The notes beneath the pieces are model-generated. The model searched no databases, was not told where the DNA came from, and saw only the letters and a program-made list of their open reading frames with translations. A stretch of DNA of 64,000 nucleotides from CAVTRI01 sp963737075. GTDB taxonomy: Bacteria > Actinomycetota > Acidimicrobiia > Acidimicrobiales > Palsa-688. Positions 54,474-63,074 of the stretch are shown piece after piece. Position numbers and translations under genes: made by a program. How positions within the stretch are numbered: the stretch's first letter is position 1; every line of letters begins with the position of its first letter. The stretch covers positions 1,488,001 to 1,552,000 of the forward strand of contig CAVTRI010000001.1 in the NCBI GenBank assembly GCA_963737075.1, written 5' to 3'.

Positions 54474-55531
54474 CATCTCCGCTTGGCCCGAGGGTCCCGG
54501 GCGAGACCAAGGAAGCGATCCTCAAACTGGTCGACGAGGCTGTCGCCGGTGGCGCACCGCATTCGTGGGCGACCGCGCTGTTGGGGGTTTCCGATGACCG
54601 GGTGCACCGCTGGCGGCATCGCCAGCGCATTGTGGGCACTCTCACCGATCGGGCACCAGGCGGTGTCGCCCTGCACTCGCTGATGGAGTGGGAGGTCGCC
54701 GAGATCCTCGCTGTCACAGAGGAGTGGGGCAGCATTGACCGCTCGCATCGCAAGCTCGCTCACCGCGGCTCCTACACCGCCCGGGTGTGGGTCTCTGCCT
54801 CCACCTTCCGCCGGGTCTTGGCTGCTCACGGGCTGGTTCTGCCCGAGCCGCCAGCGAGAGATCCTGCTCCACGGATCGCCTGGCCGGCATGGCTGTCGTG
54901 GGAGCCGAATCGCATCTGGTGCTGGGACGTGTCGCATTTCCCCCGCGCCAAGAGGGTCGCGTTCGCCATCGTCGACGTCGTGTCCCGCAGGTGGATCGAC
55001 ACGCTGGTGTCGATCGAGGAGACCTCCAGCCAGGTCGCGGTCATCTTCGACAGGGCCCTCATCGCAGAGGGCCTCGCCGAGCTGATCACCCCGGAGCGCA
55101 TCGAGCTGCCCATCGACGACCCGGCCCGGCCGATCCTGTTGGCCTGCAGCGACAACGGCCCGCCGATGACCTCGCATGACACCAGGGACTTCTTCGTCGG
55201 CCTGGCCGTCGCGCAGCGCCTGGGGCGTCCCGCAACGCCGACCGACCAGGCGTGGATCGAGAGCCTCTTCGGCCACGTCAAAGGCGAGTGGCCGCACCTC
55301 GAAACGATCACCGACCCCGCCGCTCTCGACACCGAACTGGGCCGCGTCCGCCGAGAGTACAACGGGACCCGCTTGCACGCCGGGATCGGCTACGTCACAC
55401 CCGACGACGAACACGCCGGCCGAGGAGAAGCCATCCGCCAAGCACGAGTCGAGGGACTGCGGCGAGCCCACGAACAGCGCGTCACCTACCATCGCCGCCA
55501 CCGCAACAACCACCACGAGGAGACGGCATGA
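54459..55531 (+). CDS. IS3-family OrfB (DDE integrase core), expressed by -1 frameshift
   Basis: In the -1 frame relative to orfA, from the slippery site (KSRLGLTSPLGPRVPGETKE) to the stop at 55531, about 357 residues. The N-terminal HTH_21-like part reads SWATALLGVSDDRVHRWRHR. The integrase core has the catalytic residues in NRIWCWDVSHFPRAKR, ILLACSDNGPPMTSHD and TPTDQAWIESLFGHVKGE (D, D, E). The frame remains open upstream of the slippery site but that part is a shadow of orfA. Together with orfA it would catalyse transposition of the element, which has intact ends and target duplication. Confidence 0.88.
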
Positions 55532-55584
55532 CTTGGTTCATTATCCAGCCGATCTCCGCGTTTAACTCAGACGCAGGTCACGCC

Positions 55585-55866
55585 GCTTGATTTCTCGGTG
55601 CAGCCGCTCAAGCGGGTTCGTTGACCAGATCTTGCGCCAGTGCTCGGGCGGGAAGGCACAGAATGCGAGCAGGTCCTCTCGGGCGGCGACGAGCAGGGTG
55701 GCCACCGCGGGGAATTGGGGCTCGAGGGTGGCCACGATGCGGTCGAACTGTGCGTGGACGGCCTCGCCGGAGGGTTGGGCGAAGATGGTGCGGATGGCCG
55801 CCGCCACCATCTCGGCGTCGGCCTTGGGCACCTTGGCCAGGATGTTGCGCATGGCATGCACCCGGC
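55585..55866 (-). pseudogene. IS256 transposase, middle piece (fragment 2 of 3)
   Basis: Reads CRVHAMRNILAKVPKADAEM, AAAIRTIFAQPSGEAVHAQF, REDLLAFCAFPPEHWRKIWS and TNPLERLHREIKRR. This carries the catalytic Glu region (NPLERLNxEIKRR) of IS256 transposases. It is bounded by the IS110 on one side and the IS3 on the other. Confidence 0.9.
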
Positions 55867-55979
55867 AGACTCCCAATGTCAAGTTGCCCCGGCTAAGAGA
55901 AAACCGAGGTGTCGGTTCGCGGGCGCGACGAACCCGGCCGCGTGTCTGCACGGCGTCGTCGGGACCTGTGGCGGGTGAT

Positions 55980-57158
55980 CTAGGCGGGCCGGTGGATGCC
56001 GGGGTTGTAGGTGGTGTGGTCCTGCCAGCAGCGCCAGAGGACCCGGGTCCACGACGCGCCGACGGAGCGGAGGGCCCGGTGGGCGTGCTGGCCGCGGTCC
56101 AGCGCGGCGAGATAGCGGGCGCGGCTGGGCGGGTCGATGCGTTTGAGCGTGTATGCCCACCAGTTGAACGTGTCGCGGAGGCGAGGGTTGCAGGCTCGGC
56201 GGAATCGGACTCTGGTCGTTCTTCCCGACGCCAGAGTCACTGGGGCCAGTCCGGCCTCGGCCAGCAGCGCGTCGACGGTCGGGAACCGGTTGCGGTCTTC
56301 GCCGATCTCGGCGAGCAGCGCCGACGCGGTGACCGGTCCTGCCGCAGGGAAGCTGGCGAAGATCGGTGCATCAGGGTGGGTCTCGAAGACGGTCGCAATG
56401 CGCTCGTCGAAGGCTTTGAGCTGGTGGTTGAGCAGCTCGAGATGGTCGACCATCTGTAGGGCGGACCATGTGTAACCGGCGGTGGTTGCCTCGCCGGTGG
56501 TCATGCTGGCGGTGCGGAGTCGTTCGGCCAGCACCGCCGCGGGGACTCTTCCGGTGTAGCCGTGTCGGTCCAAGAACCGTTGCATTCGGGCTTCGCCGAC
56601 ATATTTGGCCGCATCCGGTGAGGGGTAGTCCCGGATGAAAGCGAGGGTGATCGCCCGGTCCACCGAGGAGAACAGGCGTGCCGGGCCGGGATGGTATGCG
56701 TCGAGGGTGGCTCGCAGCTGAGCCTCGACCGCCTGCTGAGTCTCGAGCATCCGCCGGCGGTCCCGCACCAAGACCCGCAGCTCGCCCAGCGGGGCGGACA
56801 GGGGGCTGAGGGGGCGCCAACGGGAGATTTCTTGGCGCAGGGTGTCGGCGAGCACGAAAGCGTCGAAGCGGTCGTCTTTGCGGACTGCCGCCTGGTAGCG
56901 CTCCCGCGCCCGGGCCGAGATACGCGGGCCGACCGGATAGACCCGATACCCGCCGGCCAGAAGCCGCCCGACTAGCACCCCTTCGCTTCGTTCAATCGCC
57001 ACCGGCACCTCAGGGCCGCCGTGACTCTCAAGCTCCGCGACGAGCCGGTCCAGCCCGTCGCGGTCGTGAGGGAAGGGCCGATTGACGGCCACCTCCCCGA
57101 CGTTGTCAACGATCGCGAGCTGATGGCGATGGCCGCCCCAGTCGATACCTGCGAACAT
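55980..57158 (-). CDS. IS110-family transposase (bridge-RNA-guided type)
   Basis: A 392-residue protein. The N-terminal RuvC-like DEDD domain has MFAGIDWGGHRHQLAIVDN, VPVAIERSEGVLVGRLL and VRKDDRFDAFVLADTL (D, E, D, D). A helical linker follows. The C-terminal Transposase_20 domain has IFASFPAAGPVTASALLAEI and LAEAGLAPVTLASGRTTRVR with the catalytic Ser. Family members such as IS621 use an RNA from the element's non-coding end to pair with donor and target DNA. The element has CT cores and a 250-bp 5' non-coding end where such an RNA would sit. It appears intact; a truncated copy is at 32424. Confidence 0.92.
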   Translation of the reverse strand: MFAGIDWGGHRHQLAIVDNVGEVAVNRPFPHDRDGLDRLVAELESHGGPEVPVAIERSEGVLVGRLLAGGYRVYPVGPRISARARERYQAAVRKDDRFDAFVLADTLRQEISRWRPLSPLSAPLGELRVLVRDRRRMLETQQAVEAQLRATLDAYHPGPARLFSSVDRAITLAFIRDYPSPDAAKYVGEARMQRFLDRHGYTGRVPAAVLAERLRTASMTTGEATTAGYTWSALQMVDHLELLNHQLKAFDERIATVFETHPDAPIFASFPAAGPVTASALLAEIGEDRNRFPTVDALLAEAGLAPVTLASGRTTRVRFRRACNPRLRDTFNWWAYTLKRIDPPSRARYLAALDRGQHAHRALRSVGASWTRVLWRCWQDHTTYNPGIHRPA

Positions 57159-57408
57159 GGCTGATGCACCTCCTGGTGAGGCGTCACCCCGCAGGCGTGC
57201 TCGACCTGGTCGCTCATCACGGCGCTCCTGGCGCTACTCCCAATGGCCAGTGACAAGCCCGCCACCGACGGGAGGGACTGGCTGCCGAAGGACCTCGAAG
57301 GTCACGCTGCCAAGGCCCTCTCCCGTCGGCGGGGGTGACCGACGGGACCATCCCGCCGCAACGATGCTGATGTCGCCACCAACTCGTCCGGTGGATAGTG
57401 CACTGATG
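57159..57408 (-). ncRNA. 5' non-coding end of the IS110 element (candidate bridge RNA)
   Basis: About 250 nt without a gene between the element end and the transposase start. It contains inverted repeats such as CCCGTCGG near 57340 and CCGACGGG near 57260 and two internal-loop-like segments. In IS110-group elements this end encodes the bridge RNA. I did not identify exact guide loops, so the RNA itself is inferred from position. Confidence 0.4.
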
Positions 57409-57410
57409 AG

Positions 57411-58165
57411 CGCTGCCAGCCGGCGCCCACGAAGCACCGGCCGATGGCGCCCTTGAGGCCCTCGTGGTGGTCGGAGATCACCAGGCGCACTCCAGCGAGC
57501 CCTCGGGCCCGCAGGGAGCGGAAGAACTCGCTCCAAAACGTCTCCGTCTCGGTGTCGCCCACGGCGCAACCGAGCACCTCTCGCTCACCGCTGGCCGTCA
57601 CCCCGGTGACCACCACCACGGCGGGCGACACCACCTGGCCACCGACGCGCCCCTTGAGGTAGGTGGCATCGGCGAACAGGTACGGGAACTCGACGTGCCC
57701 TAGCGGCCGGACCCAGAAGGCGGCCATCTCGGCGTCCAGGCCGGCGCAGATGCGGCTGACCTCGCTGTTGGAGATGCCGCTGGCCGCCCCCAGCGCCCCC
57801 ACCAGGTCGTCGACCTTGCGGGTGGATACGCCGTGCACATAGGCCTCCATCACCACCGCGAACAGGGCCCGGTCGATGCGCCGGCGCCGTTCGAGGATCG
57901 AGGGGAAGAAGCTGCCGTGGCGCCACTTGGGGATCTTCAATTCCACGTCGCCGGCCTTGGTGGTCAACAGGCGTTCCCGGCCGCCGTTGCGCTGGTTGGT
58001 GCGGGTCTCGGCCCGCTGGTAGCGGGCGGCGCCGATGTGCTCAGTGGCCTCGGCGTCGATGAGGGCCTGCAGCACCAGCTCCACCCCCTTGCCGATCACG
58101 TCGATGTCACCGCCGGCGCGCAGCGCGTCCAACAGCTCGGTCACGTCAGACTGGATGAGGGTCAC
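57411..58165 (-). pseudogene. IS256 transposase, N-terminal piece (fragment 1 of 3)
   Basis: Starts MTLIQSDVTELLDALRAGGD (an ATG or GTG at 58165) and reads RYQRAETRTNQRNGGRERLL, ELKIPKWRHGSFFPSILERR and SGISNSEVSRICAGLDAEM. The catalytic Asp residues are in FPYLFADATYLKGR and RLVISDHHEGLKGAI. It stops being IS256 at GAGWQR, where the IS110 begins. The open frame continues to 57302 only by chance through the IS110 end. Confidence 0.9.
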
Positions 58166-58243
58166 CGGGAGTCTCTCTATGAAGAGGGGCCGGTTGTCAA
58201 GGGGCAGGCCTGTCTGCGCCAGCCCTGTCTTGTGTGGGAGCCG

Positions 58244-58301
58244 GGGTCAAGGGTTCGGCCGCAGGCCGAGCGGAGTGAGCGCAGCGAGCGGAGGCCTTGA
58301 C
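58244..58301 (-). ncRNA. Conserved long hairpin in the IS1111-like 3' end (candidate bridge RNA), second copy
   Basis: On the minus strand the arms GTCAAGG and CCTTGAC enclose CCTCCGCTCGCTGCGCTCAC and GCTCGGCCTGCGGCCGA. The plus-strand element at 20050-20123 has the same core words in the same order. In both elements a TTGACAA-C/G-CCG word follows near the end of the element. The conserved block in non-coding DNA supports an RNA role; the link to a bridge RNA is inference. Confidence 0.45.
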
Positions 58302-58535
58302 GCCGGCGGGGCGAAGGTTGTCGCCAGCAATCATGGACTTCGTGCCGCAGCCCGGCTGCGGCACCTGGTTGCCTTTTGCCTCCCGGTCATGGGTGGAGCG
58401 GTGCTCATCTCTCTATCGCCAGCTCGTGGGCATGGACTATGCCGATGGGAGGCTCGCTCCGGTAGCGCATCTCCTTCGAGGGCTGTCAAGCAGCCACGAC
58501 CCCTGGTGGCGCCTGCCGAAGCGATGACTCGATCA

Positions 58536-59581
58536 TCATGCGGCCTTCGATGCGGGAAAGCCGGCGGGGGCGAAGACCTCGCCGTTGGCGAGCATGTGCC
58601 AGATGGCTTCGGCCAGTCTGCGGGCGAGGTCGACCCGGGCGACCTTCTTGCCCCGCTGGCGGCCGAGACGTTTGGCGGTGCGCTGGTAGCGCTCGGCGTA
58701 CACCGGATGTTGGGAGGCTTTGGTGGTCGCCTCGATGAGCGCCCAGCGCAGGTACTTGGGGCCGTTCTTGGCCAGGCTGCCCCTGTGGTCGGACTGGCCG
58801 GACTGATAGACGCGCGGGCACAGTCCGGTGTAGCCGCACAGCTTGACGGGAGTGGGGAAACGGGCGATGTCGCCGATCTCGGCGGCGATGGTGTAGGCAG
58901 CACCCACGAGATTCCGGGCACCGTGAGTAGCAGCCGCACGTACGGGTGATCGACGCCCTCGGCCTTGAGCTCTTCCTCGAGGGTGGCGATCTCGAAGCTG
59001 AGGGTGTCGATCAGCCGGATCGCCGCTTCAACATCCCCGCGCCACGGCTCAGGGAAGGCCAGGCGGTCCAACAGGTCACGGCCCTCGACACCGAACAGAT
59101 CGGCGACAGGGCAGGGGTGACCGAACGCCACCAACGCGGCATGCACCCGGTTCTTCAATGCCGTGCGGTGTCGAACCAGATGCAGCCTCCAGCGGGCCAA
59201 CTCCCGGGCACCACGGGTGGCCGGGTCCGGCAACCAAATGGAGGGGATCAGATCCCGGCGGGACAGTTCGGCCAGCACCCAGGCGTCGATACGGTCCGTC
59301 TTACAAGCCAGAGGGGCCAACCCCTTCACCTTGGCGGCGTCCGCGATCTCCACCCGCCAGCCCGCCAACTCCAGGGTGTCATGCACGAAGCGGGCGCCGT
59401 TCATCGACTCGATCACCGCCATCACATGCCGCCCTCCCGGCTGGCGGGCCACCTTGCGCGCCAACCCCCGCAGCCCTAACAGATCCGGGGGCACGCTCAT
59501 CGCGGCCACCGTCGAGCCATCCTCGGCCAACAAGCGCACCTCCAGCGACTTGCGTGACAAATCCAACCCAACGTGCAACAT
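58536..59581 (-). pseudogene. IS110-family transposase, single frameshift
   Basis: From ATG 59581: MLHVGLDLSRKSLEVRLLAE (first Asp), MAVIESMNGARFVHDTLELA, ACKTDRIDAWVLAELSRRDL (D-D) and LLLTVPGISWVL in one frame. One base is then lost or gained near 58905, and the rest continues in the next frame: AAYTIAAEIGDIARFPTPVK, CGYTGLCPRVYQSGQSDHRG (catalytic Ser region) and ARRLAEAIWHMLANGEVFAP. Only one indel separates it from an intact gene, so decay is recent (or a sequencing error). Confidence 0.85.
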
Positions 59582-59757
59582 TGGTCATGGCCTCCCTTGG
59601 TGATGGGGTAATTCGGTGACAACACGCTGTCACCGGGGGAGGCCCCTCTTCATGGCATTCCTTCAGCTCTCTTTAGACGGAAAGCCGAAGATCTCTCGGT
59701 GGCCCTACCTCAGTGGTGGATACTCCCGACTTCTACACCACTCGGCGGGACGTGAAC

Positions 59758-59767
59758 CGCCTCACGA
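59758..59767. repeat. Direct repeat CGCCTCACGA, right copy (target duplication)
   Basis: Second copy of the repeat at 52579-52588, at the outer right boundary of the IS256 element. Confidence 0.8.
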
Positions 59768-60042
59768 GCACCGCGGTTCCGGGCGACACCCCGTTCGGCG
59801 TTCGCCTGGTGCAACACGCGTACTGTCGGAAACTCAGCCGGCAACGCCTCCTGGGTGCCGTCCGTCGAGCCGTCATCAATGACTATGACCTCAAGGTCGT
59901 CGGCGGGTTGCTTGAGGGCAGATTCCTGTGCTTCGTTGACCAGTGGCCAGCGGTTGAAGGTCGGAATGACGGCCGACACAAGTGGAGAACCGTCAGCCGC
60001 GCGGGCGCTCAGGAAGCCTGCCTTGCGCCTCCCAGACGGCAT
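59758..60042 (-). pseudogene. Disrupted GT2 glycosyltransferase, N-terminal fragment
   Basis: ATG 60042 begins MPSGRRKAGFLSARAADGSP. LVSAVIPTFNRWPLVNEAQE, LEVIVIDDGSTDGTQEALPA and VRVLHQANAERGVARNRGAR follow: the first about 90 residues of a GT2 enzyme, highly similar to the intact gene at 61798-62781. The IS256 element interrupts after REA; the gene resumes at 52588. The intact ancestor would read RNRGAREARGVYLCSLDSDD. Confidence 0.88.
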
Positions 60043-60460
60043 GCTTCCGCATTCAACACCATCATTGGGCGACAGATTAAACCATCCGCCAAGGGGCCGA
60101 TGGCTTTCCCGTCCGGACGTGGCACGCCAGCGTCACCGAGGGTAAGTTCTCTCTTTGCGGCCAGAACATACCCCAAAGAATGGGCAAATGCCGGCTGTCG
60201 CTCCCGGCTTCTCACCGGTCACCGTAGCGTCGTTTCTGCTTGCTGGTTCCTTTGACCTCGTGGGAACCGGCGGTGCGGCGGGTCCGGGGAACGGCGCCGG
60301 CCCCAAACACCCGAGCCGACTGATGCGCTAGCCGCGCCCATGCACGTTCGAGCGCTCGAAGACGTCATCAGAGCACAGGACGAGTGAGGTAACGGCCCCG
60401 GGTGGAGGTTCTAGGTGGCAATGATGACACTGAGAGCGGATCCCGACGGGTGGGCGGGGG
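60043..60460. other. Spacer upstream of the disrupted GT2
   Basis: The stretch 60043-60150 resembles the 5' flank of the intact GT2 (62815-62915): CGTCCGGAC(A/G)GGAAAG and nearby words occur in both. This points to a duplicated promoter region. The rest up to the methyltransferase shows nothing recognisable. Confidence 0.45.
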
Positions 60461-61480
60461 CTATCGGCCGTCGGGTCCCGGCGGGTTCCATTTGGCCTGG
60501 TCCGCGCGTCGGATCGTTAGGCTCACGGGTACCTCGGACTGGACATCGATTCGGGCAGCCAGTCCGTGCAGCCTCGACAGGACTTCCTGCACCGTGACGG
60601 GATGGTCGTAGGTTGGGCTCAGCATGTCGAAGGTATCCAGCACCGCCTCTTCATAACGTAGGGTGAGGTCCGGATATTCACGCTCCACGTAGTTGGCGAC
60701 GGGGATCAGGAAACGGAAGATCCTCCCGGCACGAGGCAACGCAAACAGGCGGGTTGTGACCGGGAAGAGGACCGGCATCCCGGCCTCGATCAGGCCGAGG
60801 AGGCGCGGTGGTGGCAGCCGGCGGGTCAGCGGCCGAATCAGGTACTTGGCGTACAGCCTGGTCCAGGTTCGTCGGGCGTAAATCGTCACACTGAGCGGGG
60901 CGCCAGCGGGCAGTGCCGACAGGAGGGCGCGGCAGGCGGCCAGCGGGTCCGGCGTGTGCTGCAGGACGCCCAGCGAGTAGGCGCCCGAGAGGCTGTCGGC
61001 ACGTACCGGCAGGGCCGTCAGGTCGGCCTGGACCGGATGGACATTGGGTAGATGGCCGAGAACCGCACGCACGGCATCTACCGCCTCGCTGAGATCGACC
61101 GCCAGGACGTTGGCCCCGCGACGGGCGGCGATTTCGGCAAAGCGGCCGGCCCCGCAACCGGCATCGACGATCCATTTTCCGTTGATGCATCGGGCCCACG
61201 GAACTTCCCGGTCGAATCGTTCTTCAGACCAGGATCGTCCGGTGCGAGAGTCGAGCTGCACATCGGCAAATCGCTGCCACTGGATGCCGAATGAGCTGCT
61301 GTACGCTTCGGTACGCACGAAGCGAGGGATGCCGCGCCTGATGGGGTAACGGTTACCGTTCAATCCCCGTAATTCACCTTCGATCACATCTCCATCAACT
61401 GAGGCCGTATCTATCCTGCTAATGTAGAGTGGCGCTCCGGTCAGCGGCTCGGCCAGGACATTGAGCAGACTGGGCTTCAC
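60461..61480 (-). CDS. SAM-dependent methyltransferase (class I)
   Basis: A 339-residue protein. The N-terminal about 60 residues (LLNVLAEPLTGAPLYISRID... NRYPIRRGIPRFVRTEAYSS) resemble the Trm112-like N-domain of bacterial glycan methyltransferases but lack its Cys pairs. The SAM domain reads GKWIVDAGCGAGRFAEIAAR (motif I), NVLAVDLSEAVDAVRAVLG, VHPVQADLTALPVRADSLSG and AYSLGVLQHTPDPLAACRAL. The C-terminal 150 residues contain an Arg/Leu/Pro-rich segment that may touch the membrane. It would methylate a glycan sugar. It lies between the two GT2 paralogues on the same strand, so the three were probably one operon before the IS insertions. Confidence 0.83.
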   Translation of the reverse strand: MKPSLLNVLAEPLTGAPLYISRIDTASVDGDVIEGELRGLNGNRYPIRRGIPRFVRTEAYSSSFGIQWQRFADVQLDSRTGRSWSEERFDREVPWARCINGKWIVDAGCGAGRFAEIAARRGANVLAVDLSEAVDAVRAVLGHLPNVHPVQADLTALPVRADSLSGAYSLGVLQHTPDPLAACRALLSALPAGAPLSVTIYARRTWTRLYAKYLIRPLTRRLPPPRLLGLIEAGMPVLFPVTTRLFALPRAGRIFRFLIPVANYVEREYPDLTLRYEEAVLDTFDMLSPTYDHPVTVQEVLSRLHGLAARIDVQSEVPVSLTIRRADQAKWNPPGPDGR

Positions 61481-61797
61481 TAGGTTCTCCGGAAAAGGTC
61501 AGGCTCTTTCGGCGAGCGATAGAGAAGTTTAGTTCGGCGGGACGACCCGGCGTGCAAGGGCGCCAGGGAGCAGGGCCCCGCCCGGTCGGAAAGCGAACTA
61601 TGCCGAACGTGTGTTCGCCCCGGTTCCCCCGACGACAAGTCAGGCCACGGTCCCGGCCCTCAGAGCATCATGAGGAGCGGTTAGAGCACGGTCTCCCGGG
61701 CAGCGGTCCACGTCAGGGGTCCACGGGGGCGTTGAGAAGCCGGCCTGGCGCCAAAGTGTGGGTGAAGGAGAAGAAGAGCCCGTATGGTCCGCCGGCG
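61481..61797. other. Spacer, no gene seen
   Basis: About 317 bp between the methyltransferase start and the GT2 stop. No motif-bearing ORF. It probably includes the promoter of the methyltransferase. Confidence 0.4.
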
Positions 61798-62781
61798 TCA
61801 TTGTTGCCTCAGTCGGGCGGTCACCGCGATTCGACCGGCGCGCAACGCGCGGGACGCCCGTGGGGTAAGCCACGTCTGCGCCCATCTGCGCCCCAACAGT
61901 CGAGCGGCGCTCCACGCAGGCAACACCCTCGCGGCATCGGCAAGGTGCCTCCTCGACTCCATCATCCGCCCCGCTCCGTAGAAGTTCGCGGCGCACAACA
62001 TGTGAGCGCCAGCTACAACCAGCTGCCGGGACCGGCCATCCAATGGCGCGCTCGAGACGCCTTCTTCGAGCACGAGGCGCATGGCCGCTAGGCACGACGC
62101 CTCGGTTCGCACGGGGTCCATTACTGAGCGGCCCGGGTGGTCTCGGATGCGCACCGAGGGGTGCCGCAATCGCGCGATGGGAAAGCGCGCCGCTAGCCTT
62201 GCCAAAAACACCCAGTCTTCGCTGGTGGCTAGAGAGCGGTCTTCCGGGAAGCCCCCTATCGCCGAGAAAGCGGCTGTGCTGACGAACAGACCCTGCACGG
62301 GTAACACGGTTCCGATCAAGCACGCCTCGGCCAAGGGGCGGCCTCTGGCGAAACCCGCCGTCCTGAGCCGTCGAGACTCCCCGGAGTCCGGGTTCCACAT
62401 GATCGCGGGAGCCGACACGACAGGCGGCAGCTCTCCCTTATATCGATCGAGCAGATCTCGGAGTTGGGAGACGTGCCACGGCTCGAGCACGTCATCGGAG
62501 TCCAAAAAGCAGAGATACATGCCGCGCGCCTGGAGGGCACCGCGGTTTCGAGCGACACCTCGTTCGGAGTTCGCCTGCCGCAACACCCGTATCAGCGGAA
62601 AACCAGCTGACAAGGCTTCCGAGGTGCCGTCCGTCGAGCCGTCGTCAACGACTATGACCTCGGTGTCTTGAATATGTTGTTGAAGAGCGGAATCCACCGC
62701 TTCCTTAATCAGCGGCCAGCGATTAAAGGTCGGAATGACAACCGATACAAGTGGAGAACGGCCAGCCTCTCCATGGCTCAT
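61798..62781 (-). CDS. Glycosyltransferase family 2
   Basis: A 327-residue protein. SPLVSVVIPTFNRWPLIKEA, TEVIVVDDGSTDGTSEALSA and RVLRQANSERGVARNRGALQ lead to the metal site MYLCFLDSDDVLEPWHVSQL (DSDD). VSTAAFSAIGGFPEDRSLAT and SEDWVFLARLAARFPIARLR carry the acceptor-side ED. The C-terminal 90 residues are Ala/Arg-rich helices without membrane spans. It is the intact paralogue of the disrupted GT2 (59758-60042 plus 52330-52588). The 5' flank is shared with that copy. Confidence 0.88.
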   Translation of the reverse strand: MSHGEAGRSPLVSVVIPTFNRWPLIKEAVDSALQQHIQDTEVIVVDDGSTDGTSEALSAGFPLIRVLRQANSERGVARNRGALQARGMYLCFLDSDDVLEPWHVSQLRDLLDRYKGELPPVVSAPAIMWNPDSGESRRLRTAGFARGRPLAEACLIGTVLPVQGLFVSTAAFSAIGGFPEDRSLATSEDWVFLARLAARFPIARLRHPSVRIRDHPGRSVMDPVRTEASCLAAMRLVLEEGVSSAPLDGRSRQLVVAGAHMLCAANFYGAGRMMESRRHLADAARVLPAWSAARLLGRRWAQTWLTPRASRALRAGRIAVTARLRQQ

Positions 62782-63074
62782 AAGCCGGGACCGGCGCGCT
62801 CGGGGCGGCGTGCGTCCGCATCCACTACGATCATGGACGAGAGGCTATACCCTGCGCCGGGCCTCACGACTTTCCTGTCCGGACGTGTACCGCCAGCATC
62901 GGCGAGGAATGCCCATCACCTTCGTGCCGGCCACCAATGCCCGACACGGTGAAGTCCGGAGTGAAGGGGTTCGACATCGGCTCAGAAGCCCTTGACCTAG
63001 CGGTCCTGGGGTAGGTATGAAAAGGCTGACTTCCGAGATAGGCGGGCGACCGGATCGGTCGGTCACGACGTCGC

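Larger units (their letters stand above)
54062..55580 (+). mobile_element. Complete IS3-family element
   Basis: Terminal repeats start TG (54062) and end CA (55580). TGTTTTGCGTCTGAGTT on the left matches TGACCTGCGTCTGAGTT on the complement of the right. The target CGCC is duplicated (54058-54061 and 55581-55584). Removing the element plus one CGCC restores REIKRRTDVVG of the IS256 transposase in frame. Confidence 0.9.
55869..57408 (-). mobile_element. Complete IS110-family element with CT core
   Basis: The dinucleotide CT (minus strand) occurs at both junctions (57409-57410 and 55867-55868). Deleting the element with one CT restores GGCAGCGCTGCC of the IS256 gene, a perfect 12-bp palindrome and the reading frame WQRCRVH. 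The left (5') non-coding part is about 250 bp, the right about 110 bp, the layout of the IS110 group. The same 3' end flanked by CTGCCG is seen at 33050. Confidence 0.85.
58179..59653 (-). mobile_element. IS1111-like IS110-family element
   Basis: Subterminal inverted repeats ATGAAGAGGGGCC (58179-58191) and GGCCCCTCTTCAT (59641-59653). One transposase gene is followed by about 345 bp of non-coding 3' sequence. A hairpin with GGCCTCCC/GGGAGGCC arms precedes the transposase. It is inserted just upstream of the IS256 transposase start. The layout is the same as in the element at 18545-20199. Confidence 0.78.
52589..59757 (-). mobile_element. IS256-family element carrying four further IS insertions
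   Basis: The ends read inward as TCACGCCCCGC..GTGGTGGAAAAGT (left) and TTCACGTCCCGCCGAGTGGTG (right, complement), an imperfect terminal repeat of about 27 bp. Without the four inner elements, the IS256 transposase and its flanks would make up about 1.4 kb, the usual size. The inner elements are IS630 (52657-53870), IS3 (54062-55580), IS110 (55869-57408) and an IS1111-like element (58179-59653). Confidence 0.82.

Noticed and set aside
54047..55516. A 489-codon open frame opposite the IS3 orfB
   Set aside because: The opposite strand has all DDE motifs; this frame is an antisense shadow in high-GC DNA.
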